Below the pieces are notes generated by a model that did no database searches, had not been told where the DNA came from, and saw only the letters and a list, made by a program, of their open reading frames with translations. A program made the position numbers and the translations under genes. From an uncultured Spirochaetaceae bacterium (GTDB lineage: Bacteria > Spirochaetota > Spirochaetia > Sphaerochaetales > Sphaerochaetaceae): a stretch of 10,854 bases of DNA. The stretch covers positions 1 through 10,854 of the forward strand of contig CALXON010000167.1 in NCBI GenBank assembly GCA_944389985.1, read 5' to 3'. Positions 5,745 through 10,854 of the stretch are shown piece by piece (the stretch's first letter is position 1; each line of letters starts with the position of its first letter).

Positions 5745-6607
5745 GCGCAGAGAAATTCATCGATTCATACATTGATTCATTTGACAGGACGCACAGACAG
5801 AACTTCTCGAGAGGAGAGTCACCGCTTCCTAAGATGAGGGACATTGAAACCCTGAATGAACAGCTTGTCACGCTGTTCTTTCCGGGACATCAGGGAACGG
5901 AGAACATCGACACACTGAAGTCTGTCATCGGATACAGCATGCAGGTCTTCACACGTCTTCTCTGTGATTCCATCAGACAGGCCCTGATCTATGAGTTTCC
6001 AGAGATGTCAGAAGCTCTTGCCGCAGGAGAGGCTGAGAAGCATACCGATGCTCTTGCCGCTGTACTCGGTGAGATCAGAAAGAAACTGAAGCAGGATGCA
6101 ATTGCCGGATTCGAAGGTGATCCAGCAGCAGACAGTGTCCATGAGATAATCCTGACGTATCCCGGTATGAAGGCTATCGCCGTACAGCGTACCGCACATT
6201 TCCTGTATAAGCGTCATGTACCGCTGATCCCGAGGATGATGGCGGAGGCGGCGCATCAGAGGACAGGCATAGACATCCATCCGGGAGCCGAGATCGGAGA
6301 GAGCTTCTTCATCGACCATGGAACAGGAGCATCCATCGGTGAGACAGCCGTCATCGGAGACAGGGTGAGGATATACCAGGGGGTTGCTGTGGGAGCCCTC
6401 TCAGAGTCCAGCAGGATAAAGGGAAAGACAAAACGCCATCCTACAATAGGCGACGATGTCATCATCTACCCCAATGCCGCCATTCTCGGAAACATCACTG
6501 TTGGAAACGGCTCCGTGATCGCATCGAACGCTCTCGTCACAGAGGATGTGCCTGCAGGAAGTCTGGTGCTCCCGTCAGAGAAAGGTGCGGTCATAAGACC
6601 GCGCTGA
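5738..6607 (+). CDS. cysE: Serine O-acetyltransferase (EpsC-type)
   Basis: It transfers acetyl from acetyl-CoA to L-serine, the first step of cysteine synthesis, in the cytoplasm. The 289 residues are the long EpsC-like form. A helical N-terminal SATase domain (about 1-150) precedes a left-handed beta-helix of hexapeptide repeats (about 178-285). Active-site residues are visible: D179 and H181 in GIDIHPGA, H194 in FIDHGTG, and H234 in KRHPTI. By analogy with Escherichia coli CysE, D179-H194 is the catalytic dyad. The pattern GALSESSRIKGKTKRHPTIGDD is characteristic of the EpsC subgroup. The start ATG 5738 is supported by the N-terminal domain, though the ribosome site is weak (AGG 13 nt upstream). 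No cysK neighbour is present. It converges on mtaB, and their ends overlap by 17 bp. Confidence 0.94.
   Translation: MYSAEKFIDSYIDSFDRTHRQNFSRGESPLPKMRDIETLNEQLVTLFFPGHQGTENIDTLKSVIGYSMQVFTRLLCDSIRQALIYEFPEMSEALAAGEAEKHTDALAAVLGEIRKKLKQDAIAGFEGDPAADSVHEIILTYPGMKAIAVQRTAHFLYKRHVPLIPRMMAEAAHQRTGIDIHPGAEIGESFFIDHGTGASIGETAVIGDRVRIYQGVAVGALSESSRIKGKTKRHPTIGDDVIIYPNAAILGNITVGNGSVIASNALVTEDVPAGSLVLPSEKGAVIRPR
6587..6602. terminator. Hairpin at the cysE/mtaB convergent junction
   Basis: GCGGTC (6587-6592) and GACCGC (6597-6602) form a perfect 6-bp stem with an ATAA tetraloop. It lies inside the last codons of both convergent genes. Neither strand has a strong U-tract after it (plus: GCTGAGC; minus: ACCTTTCTC), so it may be a weak bidirectional terminator or only a coding coincidence. 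Confidence 0.3.
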
Positions 6608-7871
6608 GCTCAAACGGATCGGTGCTGGTCACCACCCCCTCATAGATCATGCCACGCACAGGAACACGGCCGTGAGGAAGGATTATCCTGCCTTTGAGGT
6701 AGTTACCGGTTGTTCCTTCATTCCCTTCCTCTGCAAGGATCTCAAGCTTCTTGCCCATCTGCCGTGCGATGTACTCCGCGCTGTGACGTGCAGAAAGCTT
6801 TCTGAGCTTCTCTGCTCTCTCATCCCTGACGCGTTCCTCCGCTCTGTCCCTCGCACCGTAAAGCGGAGTACCGGGACGCGGTGAGTATGGAAAGACATGC
6901 ATGGCTGCAAATCCATTCTCATCAAGGAAGCGGAAGGTATCCATGAACTCCTTCTCCCCTTCCCCCGGAAGCCCTGCGATGACATCACAGGCTATGAACG
7001 GATCATCCTTTGCATCCCTCATCCTCCTGATGATGTACTCAACATGCTCAATTGAATATCTCCGGGATGCTCTCTCAAGCACATACTGCGAGGCTGACTG
7101 TATCGGGATATGGAAATGAGGCTGCATCCTGCTGTCATAGAGCGTTTCAAGAAGACGGTCATCGACATGATCGGGCTCCATCGAGGAAAGACGGAGGCGC
7201 ATTCCGCCGCCAAGTGCGGCAAGAAGCTTCTCGACAAGTCCCCCGAGCCCGTTCCCCTCATGATCATACATTGTGAGATTGACACCCGTGAGCATTATCT
7301 CATGGAAGCCCCTGGCCTCTATCTCAAGAGCTCTCCGGACAACCTCATCAGATGAGAGGAACACCGAAGGTCCCCTTGCAATGGTGGTACGGCAGTACCC
7401 GCAGTGGTTGTCACAGCCGTCCTGCACCTTCAGATAAGCTCGTGAATGGTACTGGAAGGAGGATGCATCGAATGCGAAGAGGTCTGTATTCCTGCATGTG
7501 AATGAAACTATGGCATCATGAAGCGAGAGTCCTGAATGAACCGCTGATGAGATATGTTCCGGAAGTGAAAGAAGTGAGGCCTTCTCCTTCAGTGAGAATA
7601 CAGTGACCCTTTCAGAAAGGGCCTTGACCTCATCCCTGCCGAGCTCTGCATAGCATCCTGTGACGATCACCTCAGACCGTTCTGCGAAACGGCGGATCAT
7701 ACGTCTGGCCTTCTGCTCCGCCTTGGCCGTGACAGTGCAGGAATTGACTATCACGAGATCGGCATCACTCCAGCCAGAGAGAGTGAAGCCAGCATTCCTG
7801 AAACGTTCAGCTATAGACTCACTCTCAGCCTGATTGAGCCTGCATCCGAGAGTGTAGATGTAGATATTCAA
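6591..7871 (-). CDS. mtaB: tRNA t6A37 methylthiotransferase MtaB (radical SAM)
   Basis: It adds a methylthio group to N6-threonylcarbamoyladenosine at position 37 of ANN-decoding tRNAs, making ms2t6A. The N-terminal UPF0004 domain holds the auxiliary-cluster cysteines C10 (TLGC), C45 (NSC) and C73 (TGC). The radical-SAM cluster motif is C153-x3-C157-x2-C160 (GCDNHCGYC). Downstream are MLTGVNL (193-199), HFHIPIQSAS (252-261) and the C-terminal TRAM RNA-binding region (about 370-426). TLGCRLNQAES at 7-17 is the MtaB form of the family's 'TLGC-N--ES' signature. The start is TTG 7871, overlapping the tyrA stop as TTGA; any later start would lose C10. A strong Shine-Dalgarno supports it. It is the last gene of its operon. 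Confidence 0.95.
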   Translation of the reverse strand: MNIYIYTLGCRLNQAESESIAERFRNAGFTLSGWSDADLVIVNSCTVTAKAEQKARRMIRRFAERSEVIVTGCYAELGRDEVKALSERVTVFSLKEKASLLSLPEHISSAVHSGLSLHDAIVSFTCRNTDLFAFDASSFQYHSRAYLKVQDGCDNHCGYCRTTIARGPSVFLSSDEVVRRALEIEARGFHEIMLTGVNLTMYDHEGNGLGGLVEKLLAALGGGMRLRLSSMEPDHVDDRLLETLYDSRMQPHFHIPIQSASQYVLERASRRYSIEHVEYIIRRMRDAKDDPFIACDVIAGLPGEGEKEFMDTFRFLDENGFAAMHVFPYSPRPGTPLYGARDRAEERVRDERAEKLRKLSARHSAEYIARQMGKKLEILAEEGNEGTTGNYLKGRIILPHGRVPVRGMIYEGVVTSTDPFELSAVL

Positions 7872-8605
7872 TCCTCTTCCTCCCTTCTGAGAGCATTGAG
7901 GACCTTCTCGACAGCTACCTGCAGCGAAAGTCTCATCTCCTTTGCATAGGGATTGAAGCGCTGGAGATCATAGAAAAGCTGAACAGGGTCGTTACAGGTC
8001 TGCTCGACTATTGTCATGAGTGACTTGTAGCCCTGAGTCGCTATGGGTGTCGGTTTCATTCCCATCGCAGAGAGCGTACGCCCCACGAAGTGCGTGACTC
8101 CCTGAGAATAGGCGGCCTCCTCATCATGCTTCTCCGCACTCATCTCCAGCACATCGAGTTCCATGCTCTCAAAGAGCGCCTTGACGCTGCGGTATCTCTC
8201 ATCATTCTTGTCGGAGACAGGACACATCACGACAGGAAGCCCCCTGACACCATTACGGCCGGAATCAGGGCCGAACATGGGGTGAGTTGCGATCATGTAT
8301 CTGTCAGAAGGTATGTTCTCCTTCATCCATCTTCTGGGAAGGATCTTCACAGAGCAGGTGTCCATTACGACCGTATCCTTTCCAATTCTCTTTCCCACAC
8401 GCTTCAGGACATCCTCAAAAGAGGAGATCGTGACAGCGAAGAAGAGATATGGAGCATTGAGGACCTCATCCTCAGAGGCTCTCCTGACTCCCGGAGGAAG
8501 CGGATGCTCGCTTCTGGAGTAAGCAATGACACTGCAACCTGCACTGGCAAGACATCCTGCCCAGAATGATCCAAACCGTCCTAATCCGTAAACTCCTACT
8601 TCCAT
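7868..8605 (-). CDS. tyrA: Prephenate/arogenate dehydrogenase family protein
   Basis: TyrA proteins oxidatively decarboxylate prephenate or arogenate in tyrosine synthesis. The 245 residues are a short form with no ACT or chorismate-mutase domain. The nucleotide-binding GLGRFG is at 7-12. The catalytic-domain signature ATHPMFGPDSG (106-116) and SQGVTHFVGR (167-176, H172) match the arogenate-dehydrogenase-like branch seen in plants and some bacteria. YSRSEH after the second strand (29-34) has Ser/Arg rather than an acidic residue, suggesting NADP+ rather than NAD+ use; this is inference. Substrate preference cannot be fixed from sequence. ATG 8605 has no clear Shine-Dalgarno, unlike its neighbours; it lies 19 bp after the DUF1667 stop. 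No other aromatic-pathway gene is in the window. Confidence 0.88.
   Translation of the reverse strand: MEVGVYGLGRFGSFWAGCLASAGCSVIAYSRSEHPLPPGVRRASEDEVLNAPYLFFAVTISSFEDVLKRVGKRIGKDTVVMDTCSVKILPRRWMKENIPSDRYMIATHPMFGPDSGRNGVRGLPVVMCPVSDKNDERYRSVKALFESMELDVLEMSAEKHDEEAAYSQGVTHFVGRTLSAMGMKPTPIATQGYKSLMTIVEQTCNDPVQLFYDLQRFNPYAKEMRLSLQVAVEKVLNALRREEED
7872..7884 (-). promoter_or_regulatory. Shine-Dalgarno that fixes the TTG start of mtaB
   Basis: GGGAGGAAGAGGA lies directly before TTG 7871, with the GGGAGG core 7 nt away. It is encoded by the C-terminal R-E-E-E-D codons of tyrA, so the acidic tail of TyrA doubles as the ribosome site of mtaB and the genes are probably translationally coupled. Confidence 0.7.
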
Positions 8606-8624
8606 ATGCGAAAGGATAGGTTAA

Positions 8625-8993
8625 TCACTCATCATTGGCAAGAACACATGAGGTGGCAATCACATCGGAACCGGTGGAAAGCACATCATGGATGACCACA
8701 TCACCTATCGCGACAGGAGCCTTCACCGAGACCTTTCTTATCTCAGCCATGATGGGAAAGATCATGTCGCAGGGAACGGGAGCGGTCAGGCGTACACTCA
8801 CTATCTCCCGGACTCCCCCTCTGACAGAGACAGAGGAAGATATCGTACGTCTCGGGTCGGTTATCTCAGAAGAAAGCCACTCAGCTCCTCTCCGGCATCC
8901 GTTTCCCTTCACTGACAGAAGCTTTCCGTCCTCGATCTCAGCCTCAAGCGCACAGCTTCTCGGACAGATGATGCATGTATAGTTTTTCCTCAT
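8625..8993 (-). CDS. DUF1667 protein, four-cysteine partner of the G3P oxidation module
   Basis: The 122 residues match the DUF1667 family. The N-terminus has C7-x2-C10-x3-C14 (CIICPRSC) and C33 (GNGCRRG), probably binding a metal or an iron-sulfur cluster. The body follows the family pattern: EITDPRRTISSSVSVRGG, then VKAPVAIGDVVIHDVLSTGSDVIAT. Members are nearly always encoded beside a GlpA-type dehydrogenase and an FAD oxidoreductase, as here, so an electron-transfer or assembly role in glycerol-3-phosphate oxidation is inferred; the biochemical role is not established. ATG 8993 overlaps the oxidoreductase stop as ATGA, and GAGGTGAGGA upstream provides a ribosome site. Confidence 0.9.
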   Translation of the reverse strand: MRKNYTCIICPRSCALEAEIEDGKLLSVKGNGCRRGAEWLSSEITDPRRTISSSVSVRGGVREIVSVRLTAPVPCDMIFPIMAEIRKVSVKAPVAIGDVVIHDVLSTGSDVIATSCVLANDE

Positions 8994-10219
8994 AGTATCC
9001 TCACCTCAACTTCTCCGCTGCCGGAAACACCTTTCACAGGCAGTGTAAGCATCTGGCTTGGTATGGCGAGCGGGTATCTCCTCCGTCCCAGCTCAGAGCC
9101 ATCCTGCTCTGCGACAACTGTCACATCACGCCCCTGCTCCGTCACCCTGAAGGAGATGCTGAACGGAGCACTTCCTGAAACTCTTTCAGGAACTGTGTGC
9201 CCTATACCCTTCCCTGCAGTCACCTTCACATTTCTTCCTGTATCCAGCTTTCCTCCGATGAAGAGGGCCGCACTCTCTGCCGCGCTCTCCGCCTCAAGGG
9301 ATGCAAAGTCAGCAAGATCATGTACATGAAGGACATTTCCTGCACTGAAGATACCGGGTACTGATGTCATGAAATGCTCATCGACCACAGCTCCTCCCGT
9401 ACGGGGATCAAGTTCGACTCCGGCCTTCTCCAGAATCGTATTGTCAGGAATAAGGCCTACAGAGAGTATCAGAGTATCGCAGGGATAGAACTTCTCAGAG
9501 CCGGGGACAGGTTTCATTGAGCTGTCGACAGCACTGACCGTAACGCCCTCCACTCTCTCCTTTCCATGTATTTCAGTGACGGTGTGACTGAGATGGAGAG
9601 GTATGGAATAGTCATCGAGACACTGCACGATGTTACGCTCAAGTCCGTTCGGATTGTCCTGTATCTCAAAGACCGCTATGACCTTTGCGCCTTCAAGCGT
9701 AAGACGCCTTGCCATTATCAGCCCGATATCCCCGCTTCCGAGTATCACGACATTCCTTCCCGGCATGCGGTTATAGAGATTCATGTATGCCTGAGCCGTT
9801 CCTGCCGTGAAGACTCCTGCAGGACGCTCTCCCGGAATCATGATGGCACCGCGGGAACGTTCCCTGCATCCTGCCGCCACTATGATCGCATCAGCCCTGT
9901 ACTCAAGAAGCCCTCCTCCTGATGCGACAGTGAGAGTCCTGTCCTTCCGGACCTCCATGACAGAAGCGTCTGTAAGGCATTCGATGCCCCGGTCTCTGCC
10001 GTCATTGCAGAGCCGTGCCGCATATTCAGGTCCTGACATGCTTTCTCCGAAGCGCTCAAGCCCGAATCCGTCATGTATGCACTGACGGAGTATACCTCCA
10101 GTCTCCTTCTCCCTTTCGAGGATCAGGACATCCTTCACACCGAGGCTGTCAAGCTTCAGCGCGGCCGCAAGCCCTGCCGGTCCGCTACCTATGACCACGG
10201 CTTTCCTGTTCTCAATCAT
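8990..10219 (-). CDS. NAD(P)/FAD-dependent oxidoreductase of the glycerol-3-phosphate module
   Basis: This soluble flavoprotein of 409 residues has a pyridine nucleotide-disulphide oxidoreductase fold. The FAD site is GSGPAG (11-16), the NAD(P) site GSGDIG (161-166), and the second FAD motif is GIFSAGNVLHVHD (289-301). ETGGILRQCIHDGFGL (39-54) is typical of the subfamily found with GlpA-like dehydrogenases. No CxxC redox disulphide sits after the first strand, so it is not a thioredoxin or lipoamide reductase. An extra beta-rich C-terminal domain (about 330-409) follows the flavin domains. It probably passes electrons between the GlpA-type subunit and an acceptor such as NAD(P) or another carrier; direction and acceptor are inferred. 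It overlaps the upstream gene by 8 bp and the downstream gene by 4 bp, with GAGGGAAA as ribosome site. Confidence 0.88.
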   Translation of the reverse strand: MIENRKAVVIGSGPAGLAAALKLDSLGVKDVLILEREKETGGILRQCIHDGFGLERFGESMSGPEYAARLCNDGRDRGIECLTDASVMEVRKDRTLTVASGGGLLEYRADAIIVAAGCRERSRGAIMIPGERPAGVFTAGTAQAYMNLYNRMPGRNVVILGSGDIGLIMARRLTLEGAKVIAVFEIQDNPNGLERNIVQCLDDYSIPLHLSHTVTEIHGKERVEGVTVSAVDSSMKPVPGSEKFYPCDTLILSVGLIPDNTILEKAGVELDPRTGGAVVDEHFMTSVPGIFSAGNVLHVHDLADFASLEAESAAESAALFIGGKLDTGRNVKVTAGKGIGHTVPERVSGSAPFSISFRVTEQGRDVTVVAEQDGSELGRRRYPLAIPSQMLTLPVKGVSGSGEVEVRIL

Positions 10220-10854
10220 TTTCCCTCATCCTTCCCGTAAGCACCCAGGAGTCCTTTCCCATGTACCTTATATCCTCTGCCCTTATTCCGCACTCACGCT
10301 CTATCAGGTTCTCGATCTTCATCTGGCAGAAACCGGACTGGCACCTGCCCATCATCGCCCTTGTCCTGTATTTGATACCTGAGAGTGTATGGACTCCGAG
10401 CGGATTGTGTATCGCTCTGATGATCTCCTCCTCCGTGACGTTCTCACATGAACATACGAGGCTCTTTGAGGATACATCCGCGAACCGGAGCGGACTTTCA
10501 TGGTGTCCGTCCCAGGAAGACTTATTCCTGAACACTTCACGCTCATTTATCATTTCGGCTACCATCTTTCCGATCGGAACAGCGGCAGTGAGACCTGGGG
10601 ACTCAATGCCTATAAGATTCACGGCCTTCGCGTCTATATCATCGCGTATCTCTATCTTGAAATCCTGTATGACACCATTCTCGTCAACCCACTTGGGAAG
10701 AATGCCGGAGAATGTCCTTATGACATCCTTCCTGTGTATATGGGGCCAGAGTGTTGTGGCACTCTCCTGCAGGTAGACCATCTTGTCAGCAGGAACTCCG
10801 TAGTATGAGCAATCATCGGTGTTCAAAGCATCAGGCCCCACCGTTACAGTGCCA
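10212..10854 (-). CDS. glpA: GlpA-type FAD-dependent glycerol-3-phosphate dehydrogenase, C-terminal part
   Basis: The frame enters from the right edge already coding; 213 residues are visible and the N-terminal FAD-binding part is missing. GTVTVGPDA at the start and TFSGILPKW, then LIGIESPGLTAAVPIG, are the conserved C-terminal pieces of the DAO/GlpA fold. After these comes a BFD-type [2Fe-2S] domain with C-x-C (visible residues 134 and 136, VCSCENVTEEEI) and C-x4-C (171 and 176, GRCQSGFCQ). The arrangement fits anaerobic GlpA, which oxidises sn-glycerol-3-phosphate to dihydroxyacetone phosphate. It is the first gene visible in the five-gene operon and overlaps the oxidoreductase by 8 bp. A related FAD oxidase with other substrates cannot be excluded without the N-terminus. 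Confidence 0.85.
   Translation of the reverse strand, partial: GTVTVGPDALNTDDCSYYGVPADKMVYLQESATTLWPHIHRKDVIRTFSGILPKWVDENGVIQDFKIEIRDDIDAKAVNLIGIESPGLTAAVPIGKMVAEMINEREVFRNKSSWDGHHESPLRFADVSSKSLVCSCENVTEEEIIRAIHNPLGVHTLSGIKYRTRAMMGRCQSGFCQMKIENLIERECGIRAEDIRYMGKDSWVLTGRMREND

Noticed and set aside
8090..8569. 159-residue plus-strand open frame opposite tyrA
   Set aside because: It is a shadow of tyrA with no ribosome site and a composition unlike a real protein.
10531..10600. Internal start of the glpA-like gene within the window
   Set aside because: The frame is open through the right edge and the conserved GTVTVGPDA segment at the edge belongs to the middle of the protein, so the gene starts outside.

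Overview
The window looks like chromosomal DNA of a moderate-GC bacterium, most likely a member of the Spirochaetota (Sphaerochaeta- or Treponema-like). That assignment is an inference. It rests on the relaxed lipobox (F-A-S-C) of the first gene, the long EpsC-type serine acetyltransferase, and the gene module of GlpA-type dehydrogenase, FAD oxidoreductase and DUF1667 protein, which is found in spirochaetes and also in Firmicutes. No rRNA, tRNA, CRISPR array, transposase or phage structural gene is visible.

Layout. Positions 1-668 (minus) hold the N-terminal part of a secreted lipoprotein with beta-helix-like repeats; it runs off the left edge. Its promoter sits inside an unusual nested set of inverted repeats (681-792). 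Positions 793-1039 are non-coding except for three stacked dyads at the 3' end of argS. Positions 1040-3800 (minus) hold birA (biotin-protein ligase/repressor) followed by argS (arginyl-tRNA synthetase), probably co-transcribed from a promoter that would make birA leaderless. Positions 3873-5316 (minus) hold an AT-rich higBA toxin-antitoxin pair. Its antitoxin is fused to an ImmA/IrrE-type zinc-peptidase domain, and a 17-bp palindromic operator lies at the promoter. Positions 5422-5694 (minus) hold a small YjcQ-like protein, divergent from cysE (5738-6607, plus), the only confident plus-strand gene. cysE converges on, and overlaps by 17 bp, the last gene of a minus-strand operon that enters from the right edge: glpA-like dehydrogenase (partial) > FAD/NAD oxidoreductase > DUF1667 protein > tyrA > mtaB. 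Four of these five genes overlap a neighbour by 4 or 8 bp; only the DUF1667-tyrA junction has a gap (19 bp).

How the genes fit together. The right-hand operon starts with a three-gene anaerobic glycerol-3-phosphate oxidation module and continues with an unrelated pair, tyrosine biosynthesis (TyrA) and the t6A37 methylthiotransferase MtaB. cysE makes O-acetylserine for cysteine synthesis. birA-argS is housekeeping. The higBA and YjcQ-like patch is the part most likely to have been acquired.

The most notable signals are the inverted-repeat promoter of the lipoprotein gene (possible operator array or invertible switch), the antitoxin-peptidase fusion with its operator, and the possibly leaderless birA. 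No clearly new multi-gene system was found.
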